Assembly: GCF_032854445.1 (NCBI RefSeq) | Contig: NC_088307.1 | Coordinates: 12,588,001-12,652,000 of the forward strand | Direction of reading: 5' to 3' | DNA length: 64,000 nucleotides | Source of the DNA: Liolophura sinensis | Taxonomy: Eukaryota > Mollusca > Polyplacophora > Chitonida > Chitonidae | Part shown: in pieces, positions 47,061-59,044 of the stretch | Numbering within the stretch: the first letter of the stretch is position 1 | Layout of the letters: every line of letters begins with the position of its first letter | Translations under genes and position numbers: made by a program | The notes under the pieces: model-generated | Database searches by the model: none | What the model saw: only the letters and a program-made list of their open reading frames with translations | Told to the model about the DNA's origin: nothing

Positions 47061-47272
47061 GTCAAAAGAAAAACAAAACGGAAGCGGAAGCAATCGGCTT
47101 CCAAATATATACCGACACCAATCTTTCAAGTTTGAAAGAACATTTCGTACAGAAACGAAAATCTGAACGAAAGCACCGAAGGACAATTGGATGGGCGATC
47201 CTGAACAAATTCAGTCGTAAGCAAGTTTTCTTGACGAAGAATTTCCATTCCAAATCTGACTTCAATCTATAG
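47061..47272 (+). CDS. Putative terminal exon, 69 codons, unknown protein
   Basis: After an acceptor (cttttttcag) at 47,060 a frame starting at 47,063 runs to TAG at 47,270-47,272. It is strongly charged (KEHFVQKRKSERKHRR, then KFSRKQVFL). The other plus frames close early. A minus-strand frame of 73 codons overlaps it. Copy A has lost most of this block and its acceptor reads AAG. No upstream exon was found, so coding is uncertain. Confidence 0.28.
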
Positions 47273-49411
47273 CGTCTGTACATTGTGTGGAAAGAAAAGT
47301 TTGGGCGCCCAGAGGAATGGCGAGACGAACGGAAAGAGGGACATGTGATTATAGCCTACTACAACACTTTCCGTCATTAATGCACGCAGCATGAATACGA
47401 CAATCAGAACTACTGTCAGGGAATACACTACTTAGAAACACACGATGGGAGGTAAACGTACGTTCGAAATAGAAAGCCTATGATTGGTATATATTCAATC
47501 ACTAATTTACGGGCATAAACATCAGTGATTATAGTTATCGTTAACTGATGACAGTGGACTAAAATAACATAACCTCTCTTTCAATAGCACCACACTTTGT
47601 TAGATTACCATTGGCAAATGGTGACAGGTAACTGTGGAAATACAGGACTTACCTCCCTCCTTTCCTGGCACACCTCATCAGACAGATAGGCTAGAGAGCA
47701 GGCCGGATTCAGCCGATAGAAGTGACGGCATCGTCACGTGTGCTCTCCACAGCTCTGCGTTAATGGATTTCTATGAGTAGGCTGGACAGTAGTTTCACGA
47801 CCGAGAAATCTCCTGGGATAGTTTTTACAATTAGCTGTTGACATACATCAATGTTCATTCAACAAGCACTATTGAGCCTTATATTTGTGCTTGCTTCTTA
47901 TGCCAAATACTTATGTTTACAGAGTAAATTATAAAGGGCAAATACACGATTAGTGAAAGTCACCAAAATAATATTAGTTTTGTACATACAAAGTTGGCTG
48001 TGTTTCGGAATGTGACGGAATACTTGAAGGCCTTGCAGCAACATAGAGCAATTCTTCTAAAGTGCTTGGCACAAACAGAGAGAAAATTGGTCAAACATAA
48101 ATTACAGCTGAGTATAGCCCTCTTACATAATTATCCTGCAGCCATCATGGTCATCACCTTTTTATGAAACCCTAACCTAGGTCACATGTATGTTAAAAAA
48201 TACAGAACACTTAAACGCTGCCAGGCGAAGATCCACTATTCACCATCATATGAAACCTATTACTTTTTTAAACTTTTTCCAACTGGGTATAATGGCTTTA
48301 CAATATTGGATTGCATTGTAGTCTACTCTACCAAGTGGGTATCAGTGACGTCGTATGCATTGTTTTGGCTTCAAACAGTTCCGAGAATGCCTTTACAACT
48401 GTATATGTAGGTATTTATTCATTTCTGAATACAAAAGCGTATGTGTGCATGTATGCTTGGGGTTTAACGTCGTACTTGACAATTGTTAGTCATATGACGA
48501 CGAGGAGTAATTAAGTGCAATACAAACGTGTAGCAGTCTACATTCATGTATATGCATTATGTGAAAGTGGAAAAAGCTGTTGTAGAGTTTGGTGGCCGTT
48601 TTTCATCTACAAAGACTTTGTTATTGGTTTTATTTTGGAGGGTGGAGGGGGGGGGGGGGGTCCAGCTTTCATATTTACCTGACTTTCTCTGATATGAAGT
48701 TTAAACAGAACCAGTGGGTATTGCTCGTTGTAATAGCTCCATCTGAGGAATTAAAACAAAAGACATCAGCATGGAAAGGAAACACATTCAGTGACATAGT
48801 TGGCAAAGGGTCACAAGTAAAGGAAAGGACAATAAATAATATAACCTAACAAGTGGTCAAAAACAGATCGAGACAGACCTAAACGACAGCAGCCAGTTGG
48901 GTCCGACGTGCTGGGTAACCGTATAAATTAACTTTCGATCTGGAATTCTCACCACGCCATTGGATTCGCCGTGGGTTCACCTTTCTTCAATTTTCACTTA
49001 AATCAATGTGTCGAAACAGACAGTCGTCACCCATCAACCAAGAAGGACGTTCCACGTCAGTTATCGAAAGGTCAATTCCCAAAACGACGCGAAAAGAAAC
49101 AACTAAAGAGCTAAGAAAGTATATAAAGTACTAAAATAGGAAGAAATCGTGCAAAGGGAAGCAGTCAACAGTTTTGAATGATGCTGGAAAGATGTAAGGT
49201 ATGCTCAGGGCGACTGAGCCAAATCAGCATTCTGGACACTTTCAAGGAGCATGTGTTTGTCGTCTGTTATTTAACAGTGGATCATTCGAGTTTAGCATGC
49301 GCAGCAAACCCAAGAGCAATCGCCAATACTCTGGTGCGTTTGTTAACATCTGTAAATAGTCAAAACAATCCTATTTGAATTTTTTGGGACATCAAACTGT
49401 TTGCTTTCCAG

Positions 49412-49548
49412 AAAAGAAACATAAATCCATTAATCCAGTGCTGTGGACAGCAGAAATGACAATAGGTTTACGTAGGATGAGATATCCACTGGTGCCATCG
49501 AATCTGTCGCCGTCCGTGTCTGATGAGGCCAGTCGGAAGAAAAGACAG
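49412..49548 (+). CDS. Putative first coding exon of an unknown gene (copy A')
   Basis: Twin of 14,117-14,253, with ATG at 49,456 and donor CAG|GTAAGT after 49,548. The frame is kept with I-to-M and S-to-P replacements and no stops. It can be joined in phase 0 to the exon at 50,962. Confidence 0.45.
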
Positions 49549-50045
49549 GTAAGTCTACTGTGATTAAGCTGATTTAAAGCATTAAATCTATTCTGGAATA
49601 TGCAGATTATAAAGATCTACACATGGCTAAATCTATTTGATAGAAAAGCCATTCTAGACTAGGGAGAAAAACGAGATCAATGACGACAGTGTGATAGAGT
49701 TTTAAAATAGTCACACGTAACCGGTGAAATTAAGCGTAATTTACCTGAGTTAGGGTTTTATTCTAACTGCTCAAGTAATTTGCTTAAGTATTAGCAACCT
49801 ATACACCCTCTAGCACCATAGTTTACGCAGAATTGGGTAAAAGCATGCAGTGTTGGTTACCATTTAATAGAAATTGTCACACTCATACTTGGACGATGAG
49901 GTTACAATGTTGTTAAAATTGGATAAATCTATAATGCCTTAGACGTGAAAGGAAAGTTACAGTGCTTTATAATGGAGACCGATATATTGGGAGGAATTTA
50001 ATCATTGGAGATATTCTAAAATAACGGAAAGAATTATATTGGAAT

Positions 50046-51217
50046 ACAATCGATTTTTATGAGAAATGTCAGATATGAATATTTGAGGTCATGGTGCGAG
50101 TGTTTAAACATTTACGTGAAGCGTTAGAATGAAAACCTGACCAAAGACCCGATTACAACGATTGCGTGTGATGATTTGCCAACTATCACATTGCCTTCGC
50201 TGCACCGGTTTTACTCACTATCTTTGGTGTTTTTTATATCGGCACAGAATACAAGCCTAACGACCCGGTATGACCCTCAGCTACCTGGCGTAGGACCAGT
50301 TTTAATTTCTATAGGATGAGAATCATTTATGATAAAAGTTTCCAGGCGTCGGCAGATGTTAATATTACAATATGTAGTGAATTCTCGGGGTCTTCAAAAA
50401 CTTCCTGTAAATCCAGTTGAAAGTTTAGTTTATTTTCGCCTAATCCATTCAACTTTATGAAAACAAAAGGATGCTTTTTTGAAGACTCGCAAGGAATTCC
50501 TATACCGGCACTTAACCTGGGGATTATTCTCAGAAATGTCGGACTACAATTCTGAAATTTAAATTGGTTTCCAAGTCTATAACATCGACATTTTTTCTTG
50601 CATCATTTAAAACTGTTGAGAGCTTCTCTGTTACCAGGTTTATTCATTACTGATATGCTGTTTCAAATATATTCCCTTTGGAACTTTAAGTTGTTTTGGG
50701 CATGGGACATGTGATTATCGATTTTGAACGCCCTCACTCTCCGTAATATTTACTTGTGGCACATGAATGTTGGATTTCTCGCTGGGATTCAAAAGTGGAG
50801 CACTGTTTTGTGGGAATGATTTTTTTTTTTTCATTTATGATCTTAAAGGATAACAATATGCTACCAGAGACATAAATTTCAATGAACCTGCCCAAGTAAC
50901 TCGTCAAAAAGAGCATTTTTATTTCACTGATTTCTTTTCTTTCTGCTTATTTTTATTTCAGATAGTTGGTATCAAATCCGAAGAAAGTAATGAGTGTCTC
51001 CTTAGAGTCTGTGAGAACGAGCCACCGTGGGAGAACGTTCATCAAAGATTTCATCGACACAAAAATGAACCAATGTTCATTAATCCACTGGTATGCAGAT
51101 GAAGTAAAAAATTAAGTTTGAAATCCAAAAATATTAATGAGGTTTTGTGAAAGTTCTGTATCAATTTAAAAAGAAAAACCTGGTTCAAATTAACATATCA
51201 GTTAGGAAGGAGAAAAA
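50046..51217. other. A'-specific segment inside the duplicon
   Basis: Copy A jumps from 'attgtattggaatac' (about 14,772) straight to 'caacaaagccctctgg', whereas A' has about 1.17 kb between the matching points. Since the segment contains a spliceable exon in phase with the preceding one, a deletion from A is more likely than an insertion here. Confidence 0.65.
50962..51090 (+). CDS. Putative second exon of the unknown gene, present only in A'
   Basis: Acceptor (tttatttcag) at 50,961 and donor CTG|GTATGC after 51,090. The 43 codons, IVGIKSEESNECLL through EPMFINPL, are open only in phase 0, which fits the exon at 49,412. Downstream there is no third exon before the GPCR at 51,374, so the gene here is a fragment or continues by a long intron. 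No domain recognised. Confidence 0.42.
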
Positions 51218-51373
51218 CGGCTGTCCAACAAAGCCCTTTGGCAGTGTTGTGACCTGACTTCGTCGTCAGATCTCAAGATTCTGTCCTCAGAAACGTCCTC
51301 TTAATTCTGACAGAGTAAAAAAAGACCACGTAGAAGTAGAACAAGGACCTGCTGAATCAAATTAAAAAATAAC

Positions 51374-52270
51374 ATGAACAACTCAACACAAAGCGAAATA
51401 GATTTTCGACTGGGGCTGTGCTGACCCAATCAGTTGTTTTCGCCATTAATTCACACCTCGCTATAGTTGGAAGCATCCTTTTGGTTGTGACTGTCTACAA
51501 GAGACCGGTGTTACACAGAGCAACCTACTACCTGGTGTCCGCTCTTGCCGTCGAGGACCTTCTGGCTTCGTTAAACTACGTCGTAGGTTACTCACACGTG
51601 TTCATTCTGGGTGAATGGGTTTTAGGCATAAGGCTTGTGGACTATATGCTCTTCTGTTGTTTTTCGTTACGTGGCGTGCTGTAGACCTCTTCATCATTGG
51701 AGACTCGTTACTCCTCGCTGCTGCGGATTGGTGATCGCATTTTGCTGGATGTTTCCTATCCCACTCTCACTTGTCTCCATTTTAGTATGCCAATCCTTCG
51801 GGTATAATTCCAACCTTAACATATGTGAAGTAGACTTGTCAAGCAATGAAAAATCGTCGTACTGTTCAGGAATGTTGTTTGCTTTAACATATCTCCCCTG
51901 TTCTCTGATAATTGCGATTTGTCAATTTAAGATACTAAAACAGGTAAGACGAGTTATCCACAATGCACCTCCAAACGTCACTTCCGACACGTACAGGACA
52001 ACAACCGGGAACTCCTCTAACAAAGCCACTATGACGGTGTCTCTGATCACCGGAACTTACGTTACATGTTGGATTCCTCTTTTGATTGTGCGCATGTCGG
52101 GCGTCTTTGTGGACTGGGAACAATCCGATGTCCACCGTAAAACTCTGACTAGCATAAAACCTGCCACCTTTCATATTTTTATAATCTCCAAATTCGCAAA
52201 TCCCTTGATATACGGATTTTACAACCTTGAATTCCGCCGAGAGTGTGATACATTATTCAGTGCATCATAA
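51374..52270 (+). pseudogene. Class A GPCR pseudogene lacking helix 3
   Basis: Begins MNNSTQSEI, then a 4-nt loss (compared with 14,950) shifts the frame before FSTGAVLTQ. Helices 1-2 follow (VGSILL, ALAVED). Near 51,666 about 45 nt are missing and the frame shifts again, so helix 3 and the Asp of DRY are lost and the text resumes at RYVACCRPL. Helices 4-7 are open and well kept: FCWMFP, KILKQVRR, CWIP, FANPLIY, ending LFSAS. The open 3' part suggests the lesions are fairly recent. It is the fuller counterpart of the fragment at 14,926. Confidence 0.88.
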
Positions 52271-53535
52271 AGATGATCGTGAATGTATTGCAGGTTTTTC
52301 AATTAAGAAACCGTTTGTAAAACTAAATCAGATTTTCACATACTCTCGTAGAATCTCATTTGCCTCCAGTGGACAAGTTTATAGCAGAAGTCTTGAAAAT
52401 TCCAAGTTCAACAACAAAATACACGTGATATCAGTGAAATGTGAGCTTTATCTCATGCAAAACTGCTCTTCTAGACGCTAGTTTTCTCCACATGAGAATG
52501 TTACCGTACGGAAAAGGGAAACGTCTCATTGTTCTGTGGCGTGAATTGCATAATAGCCCCTTTGTATCAGGAAATATAAAACTAAAAAGAGTACGAGAGA
52601 CGTCAACCACGAGCGGAAGTTTAGCTAACAAGGTGACACTATACAAGGCTACACTCGAAGCTACGGCACTCAGCAGAAGTCTATGTACTTGGTTGAGTGT
52701 CTACAAGTCCGGAGGATGTTACCAAAGTCCTTGCAGGGACTCACTGCTGCTTCAACTGCTTTTTGCAGTCACTGACAATATGTTGGCCAGGATGAAGGCC
52801 CACACACTTGAATATTTCCATACAAACATCGGAATAAGAGGTAAGGTGTTTGAATGAGCGCTGGAAAAGTCTTTTTTGTTTGCGTCTTAAAGACTGGACG
52901 TGTTTGACTAGATGCGATGGTCAAAATTTCGATGGAAAATTTAAAAAACAAATAAATTAACATTTGTAAGGAGAATTGCCGTTACTTTTCATTGTTTATA
53001 CTTCTTAGTTGTTAAGCCAACGAGTAAGTAATCCACGACTAAGTTTAACATGTTGACCTCCATACAGTTTGAAATGCTTCATGCTGATGACGTCATATAA
53101 TTTGTTTTCATACATTTAAACTGTGTGTGGTACCAACCTATCCTCCCTGTAGTTGGGACAACCTTGCTGAACGCTATGACGTTATTACTTGACATCAGTG
53201 TCGGGTCGCGCGAAAAAATTCACTGCGTGGAAGTTGCGATATATGCGCTCGACGCCTCGTTTCTCTGGGTAGTACGCATTTGGCAGATGAGTTCGAATTA
53301 CATATACGTGTATATATTATCAACCCACCTTATATAATACCATTATTTCTTCATTGTACTTTTGGGATGTTAATCATTTAACACGATTCTATCAAAATGA
53401 TTATATTTAGAACGGACCTCCCTGTCTCATTTAAAAGGCAAGCATTACTACACAGACACACAATCTGTGGTTGTATGCATGTCCGAATAACTGTCCTTAT
53501 AAAAAAAAAACCTTTGGGGTTTGCACAGTTGGTGA
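52271..53535. other. No gene recognised
   Basis: Open frames at 52,441-52,857 (+) and 53,125-53,337 (+) lack known motifs, membrane pattern or splice context. No repeat family seen. Confidence 0.4.
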
Positions 53536-53592
53536 TATTGTATTTATTCGATGTTTTACGTTGTACTCAAACATATGTCACTTATATCTTCA
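53536..53592 (-). mobile_element. Degraded SINE-1 tail fragment
   Basis: 'atttattcgatgttttacgt', then 'tgtactcaaacatatgtcac', matches the tail region of SINE-1 with several changes. Confidence 0.5.
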
Positions 53593-53682
53593 GGCTCTGG
53601 ATGAAGGAAACTGTGTCTCACACATGTCTCACGCATCATAAACCGGTTTCCCCCAACTCTTTGTTGACAGGGGATAATCTGA

Positions 53683-53811
53683 AACCCACCGCAAAACTCT
53701 CACCGTCGAATTGTCACTTTCCATCTGTTTTTCATCTCCAAGTTCGCTAATCCACTGATATACGGAATGTACAACTTTGAGCCTACCGCTATTCAGTACA
53801 AGAGATCATAG
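53683..53811 (+). pseudogene. GPCR helix-7 relic
   Basis: Around 53,722-53,782 one frame reads HLFFISKFANPLIYGMYNFE, a clear helix 7 with NPLIY of this receptor family. Just before it THRKTLT appears in another frame, matching the HRKTL of loop 3. Nothing of helices 1-6 is seen upstream. Confidence 0.72.
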
Positions 53812-54637
53812 TAAAAACAAACCATCACTAAGCTAAAGCGACAAGAGCCGGGATTTTATCTGTTATTTGTGATCATATGCCAACCATGACATTATCGCCA
53901 CTGCTCTGGATTTACTGTCCATGTCGGATTATTTTATTTTCTAGCCTTTTCAACACAGTTTGATTTTGTTTCATGGTTGCGTTTTGGTTGGTTTCTAGGA
54001 ATATCGTAATGAAAACTACGTTATTGAAAAGACCTTTTAAGTCTTCTTCAAAGTTCTTTTCATGCATTGTACAACATGGACTGGAGCTGGGGAATACTTA
54101 TTCGCAGCGTTCACTTGAGGTAAACGCGGTAGTGGAGGAAGGCGACATGCTTTTTCAGCTTCCTGTTTGTATCAGATTGTTTCATAGGAACCTGTGAAGA
54201 AGTCACAGAAGGCAGGTGTAAATTGAGGCGAAAAAGTGTGTGTGAGAGGCCGGCGGCTGGGGGGAGGGATAGGTGGAGGGCGGGATGTGCAGTGTATTAT
54301 AGGGCGGGTACTGTGGTAAAATAGAAATAAATATTTCCCTAGCTAGGAAGACCGTCATGTAAGCAGACATGAAGAAATGATGGATGCCACATGGTTTGTC
54401 ATGAGGATAAACCTTTCTATTGAGGACGTATGGGACTCAGATATGACTACATTATGTATATCTAAAGGACAAATTGATAGGAGTGGTCTATTTTATCACC
54501 AATTCTTATCTAAGCTGGCGGCCAAAAGAAACTTTACCATAAATTCATAAAATTCAGCCATAAATTGAAATTTAGCAAACGTTTTCAGCGAATTTGATCT
54601 GCTTAGCCCAGTAAAAATCAAAGTCACTGGTCATCAT
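53812..54637. other. No gene recognised
   Basis: A G-rich stretch lies near 54,235-54,310. The open frame at 53,973-54,197 has no known similarity. Confidence 0.4.
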
Positions 54638-54966
54638 CGATGGGAAGTGTTATGTGGATGACATTTTACGTCCGATTGTTCTGCCCTTCCTTCGCCAGCA
54701 TCCATGTGGTGTCCTTTTCCAGCATGACAACGCCAGAGACAACGACTTCAACGTCTTACCATGGCTTGCACGTTTCCAAGACATATCTCCCATAGAGGAC
54801 CGCTGGGAAGCCCTGGATCGTCACGTAAGACAACGAGCACAGCTAACCAGCAAGAACTGGCGCAGGCACTTGACGAAAAATGGTATCGTATCCCACGTGA
54901 CCTCATCAGACAACTGACTTTCTCCTATGAGAATTTTTGCATGATTGAAGCAAGGGGTGACTAAAC
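54638..54966 (+). pseudogene. Tc1/mariner transposase C-terminal remnant
   Basis: Reads YVDDILRPIVLPFLRQHP, then VLFQHDNAR with the second catalytic Asp of the DDE triad, then a deletion of about ten residues, then NVLPWLARF..ISPIEDRWEALD with the SPIE block that carries the third acidic residue. A frameshift near 54,850 moves the rest (QELAQALDEKWYRIPRDLIRQL) to another frame. The N-terminal DNA-binding part and first Asp are absent. Clearly dead; it may have been a source for the Tc1-like repeats nearby, which is speculation. Confidence 0.85.
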
Positions 54967-55394
54967 AAGGCACCGATGAGGCGACTTTATCAAACTGAAC
55001 AATGTTTTCCTACTCACCCGATTGGTCATCAAACTGAAATGTCGATTTTTTTACCCCAACCCCCTTCGGGCACATGTGCTGGCTATATGCGCTGCTGTAC
55101 ATTTCCTTACCTTGGACGTGGATGAACTAAACATATTGTTGTTTTCAATATATTACATTTCCAGCATCTTTTGTTTTGTGTTATTACAAATTTGGGCCAT
55201 TAAATCTATGGTAAAGTTTCTTTTGGCCGTCAGTTTATTTGCAGTTTTAACACGTTTGTCTACGGTATTTGTGAATCGACAAAGTAGCGAGACGGTCAAT
55301 CAGTGATAACAATAAATCGCAGTTTTTTCTGGACTTTTCTGCCTAGTTTTGAATTACGCTGAAGGGCAATACGAATAACTTCACACAAACCGCC
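54967..55394. other. No gene recognised
   Basis: The frame at 55,022-55,306 is hydrophobic (ILLFSIYYISSIFCFVLL) but matches no receptor helix I can place. Confidence 0.35.
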
Positions 55395-56325
55395 ATGGAT
55401 GGATTCTCTGCTGGATATGTGATGATTCTGTTCTTCGTTTTGGGCACTAGTTCACACCTGACTATCGTTGGAAAGATCGTGTTGCTTGATACAGTCCACA
55501 GGAAATGGATTTTACACACAGTTCCATATTGTATACTAGCTTGGTGCCTGCTATCGCAGTCCAGGACCCTCTGGCTGTCATATCAAATGTCGGGTATTAT
55601 CCACAACAGCGGATTAGAGACATTTCTTCTCACGTTTATACGGTAATCGTGAGCTGTATTTAATAGCAACGATTAGTTTGGACCGTTACATTGCTTGCTG
55701 CAGGCCGCTACAGTATTCAAATATCGGTACTCCTCGCCGGTGCGCGTTTGTTATTGGATTTTGTTGGTTGTTTCCCGCCATTCTGTCATTGTGTCTGACA
55801 CTTGAGTGCCAATTTTATGGGCACAATTCTTATACGCGCCATTGTCAAATACAGTTTACAATCAACCAACAAGCAATGCATTGCACTGCTGTGTTGTTTG
55901 TTTTGATGTCATTACCCAGCTCGACGACGTTGGCGATTTGCAAGTATAAATATTAATACAGACCAGAGAAATTACCAACAGAGAACGTCACTTCCGCTGC
56001 GCACAGGACAACATCTAGGGACTCTTTTGAAAAAACCACCATGACGATGTCTCTGTTGACCGAAAATTACGTCATACTTTGGTTACCGTGTTTAGTTGCT
56101 CGTGGCTCAGGGATCGTAGCACATGTAGACTGGGAACAATCCCTTGACCATCGCAAAACATTTGGTCTTTCAAGAGTTCTCAGCTTCCAAAGCCTTCTCA
56201 TCTTGAAATTTGCAAATCCTCTCATACATGACATGTACATTATGGAATTTCAAACAGAGTATGGAAAACTATTTCGACTGTCGAGCAGATCTATTAACAA
56301 CGTAATCTCTTCAAGGTACAATTAA
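55395..56325 (+). pseudogene. Class A GPCR pseudogene of the minus-strand subfamily
   Basis: Helix 1 starts MDGFSAGYVMIL with Lys where Asn is usual (GKIVLL). Helix 2 is in another frame (AVQDPLAVISNVGYYPQQRI). Helices 3-5 are in the frame from 55,678 and close to 44,135-45,094 (SLDRYIACCRPLQYSN, FCWLFPAIL). A stop follows CKYKY at the third loop. Helix 6 reads LWLP for CWLP and helix 7 NPLIH for NPLIY. Frameshifts, a stop and two lost key residues show an old pseudogene. Confidence 0.87.
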
Positions 56326-58761
56326 GTACAGATGGGCTGGAAACTCATCCGTTTCAATAAGCTGAGATGTTGACATTTCTGGCAACCAACACGAGAATCT
56401 CGCTTTACTTAGCCTACATTAATACGGTTTTTGATGTTTCGATGATCTTTACAACATATGTAGAGAAACAAGTTTCTAAACCTTGTCAAGATAAGTTAGT
56501 AGAAAGCCAGGCAAGACTTTCAAATCACATCTTCAAAGAATTTTATTTTAAAAGAAATTTAACCATAGTGTTGCGTCAGAACATTGTAGCCTACACGTCC
56601 CAGGACGGTCAATTGAAGTAGTATTTGCAAGCTGGCAGAATTTCCGAGGGGGATGAGAAGTAGAATGTTGATTTTATTTACACGTGATAATGCTGCCACC
56701 ATCAAAAGTTTTCTCCTGCCGGAAGTATTCGCTATGGGGATAGACAGGCAGCATGGCTAGACCGCGCTTACTCGATAAATGGAGTAAACATTACTGTATA
56801 AGACGTTGACGGAAACACAGAAATGAAATAAATTTACAAACAATTCATTATTTATTCAAGAAACTTGGGCATGAGGTATTTCAAAATTTTCTATCAAAAC
56901 AAGAGGTATATATGATCCATTTCCTTAAAAAGAAAATAACATGAAATAGCAAATACCTTCAACAAAATGGCAGCCGGTAAATGTAACTGGTGTAAATTCT
57001 GGTCTGCATGAAAGAAATAGTCAAAAATGTCTTTGTTAGCAATTTTGTAATCGTCGACACTTTTGAATGAACAGCAAAACCTATCAAAACTCCAGTGTTT
57101 TTGTCTACAATGATTTTCTAACTGGAAACGAAAGCTTTTTCGTCGTGCTTAATATTTAGAGGGCATATTTTCGTGTCTAGGATGACGTTTGAGCAAATTC
57201 TAACAACGCTTTGTCTACAATAGTTGAATTCAATTCATCATCAATTGAACAGTTTACCGTAGACTTATTCTCCAAATTTAATTTTTGTTTACATCCATCC
57301 TGTTGTATTATAACTCAGCAGTAGTGTAGCATCTCCAGGAGTGTTTGCATTTGCCGTGTACATTAAACATTGTGTACAAAGGAATAAGCTTGTATTTATT
57401 CACCTCCCTTATCTTGCGGTTACATGCGGATAACGAGTTTACAGACAGCCTGGCGGGTCAACAAGGACATTTCTGTTGGGTTAGCGTTCTGTCAACAAAA
57501 CTGATATGATAACTGTCATGCACAAAATTCAGAAGAAATGGTCTCCTCGTACTATTCAATGATATGCAAAAAGCCGTCATAATTGAAGAGCTCTTTAAAT
57601 ATTTTTTATCGGTGTATGATAGTTTTAATTCTTTCTTTTGGTTATTCTGCGTAATGTGTTATCCATTACAGGAATAACCATAAGTGCTGTCATTATAATT
57701 CAATGTCCACGGTTCTTTTCATTTGTCCAAAGCAGATTACTTTCATCGAAGGCCGTTGACAGTTTGACCACTGTGTTTGATATTGAGAGTACGTCCAGAG
57801 CTATGCATAAATTGAGCGACTGTAGGGTGCTTCATACTTCGTTCATATATAGGAAAACGCTTTCTCCGCCTCTGTTTACCTTCCGAATAAGGAATTCCGT
57901 GCATTCCCCTGTTTACATATAGACTGAGTTGGCATTTCAGTGTTGATCTCCACATCATTGGGGGAAATTTCGAGATAACGGGAACTGAATGTATTTTAAA
58001 CCATACTCCTTAAAGCGCATGTGTCGCTCTCTACGCTCGCCTCAGATCACTCCCAGTGACTTAAAAGTTTGACCTTCAGACCACGTGCGAGGCAAGTATG
58101 CTTTGTTGAGCCTCATCTCTAACGTCCTCGTTCGGGCCTGTTTGGACCTCATCAATAAAATTGTTTCAGGCGTCTGTTGGGATGATGTTGTGTATATTTT
58201 TGAAGAAAAGAATGCATTTGTATCGGGCATTAACAGAACATAAGGTTTTGACATCACTTCCTGCCTCGTCACTGTGACCTCATTTCCGCCTGACGTTGTT
58301 CAAAATTTTGCTAATGCTGGCAGATATTGTGAAGACTGAGTCGCCAGTAGAGAGACAACCGATGTCTATGTATACTCTTCTACTTGATTTTAGCGTTTTG
58401 TGAAAACATCTAATCTTATTTTTTCTTCATTCCAAGAAAAGGATACGCTAATTATAGAAAATGCACTACTAAATTCTGTATACACATTGTCAGCTAATAG
58501 CGCTGTTTACATTTCAGCAAGTTATAACTTATGTGCAGTCCATTGCGACGTTTATCCAATGTGTACACGTGTTTTAATCAATGAGATTTGAGGGCAACCC
58601 TTTAATGATAGTCATCTGTGAAAACTAAATTCCTGACAAGGAATTTTTACCGCCCAGATGAAAACACACGTGTTTTGGTATTATTTTTCGTAAAGCTAGG
58701 AAACATATGTACCTATTTAAAAAACATTTACGATGAGTGCCCTTTGTACCCTTAAAGGGTT
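56326..58761. other. No gene recognised
   Basis: Open frames up to 94 codons (57,638-57,922 +; 58,042-58,272 -) have no known motifs. No receptor relic or repeat family was identified. Confidence 0.4.
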
Positions 58762-58773
58762 ATCAATATGTGA

Positions 58774-59044
58774 TTTATTTATTTATTTAACTGATTGGTG
58801 TTTTACGCCGTGCTCAAGAATATTTCACTTATACGACGGCGGCCAGCATTATGGTGGGAGGAAACCGGGCAGAGCCAGGGTGACACCCACGACCATCCGC
58901 AGGTTGCTGAAGACCTTCCCACGTATGGCCGTAGAGGTAGCCAGTATGAGCTGGACTTGAACTCACAGCGACCGCATTGGTGAGAGGCTCCTGGGTCATT
59001 ACGCTGCGCTAGCGCCCTAACCAACTGAGCCACGGAGACCCCTA
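58774..59044 (-). mobile_element. SINE-1, full length, tRNA-derived, with target-site duplication
   Basis: Flanked by 'atcaatatgtga' (58,762-58,773) and 'atcaatatttga' (59,045-59,056). On the minus strand the head reads 'ctccgtggctcagttggtta' (box A-like) and later 'gagttcaagtcc' (box B-like), the internal RNA polymerase III promoter of a tRNA. The tail is (TAAA)n. This copy defines the family for the truncated pieces elsewhere in the window. Confidence 0.9.

Larger units (their letters stand above)
45746..49411. other. Duplicon A' spacer
   Basis: Collinear with 10,641-14,116. The minus-strand donor (GTAAGT, plus-strand 47,647-47,652) is kept. A SINE-2 tail fragment lies at 48,441-48,513. 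About 250 bp near 47,100-47,350 is missing from A and carries the putative exon listed separately. Confidence 0.4.
34520..51440. repeat. Segmental duplicon, copy A'
   Basis: Second copy of 1-15,001. Segments found here and not in A are 36,526-36,881 (also in B, so lost from A), 45,300-45,446 (a SINE with target-site duplication), about 47,100-47,350 and 50,046-51,217. The offset grows from about 34.5 kb to 36.4 kb across the block because of these. Confidence 0.93.

Noticed and set aside
55022-55306. Hydrophobic 94-codon frame as another receptor fragment
   Set aside because: None of the family motifs (GNxxL, LAxxD, DRY, CWLP, NPxxY) can be placed in it.
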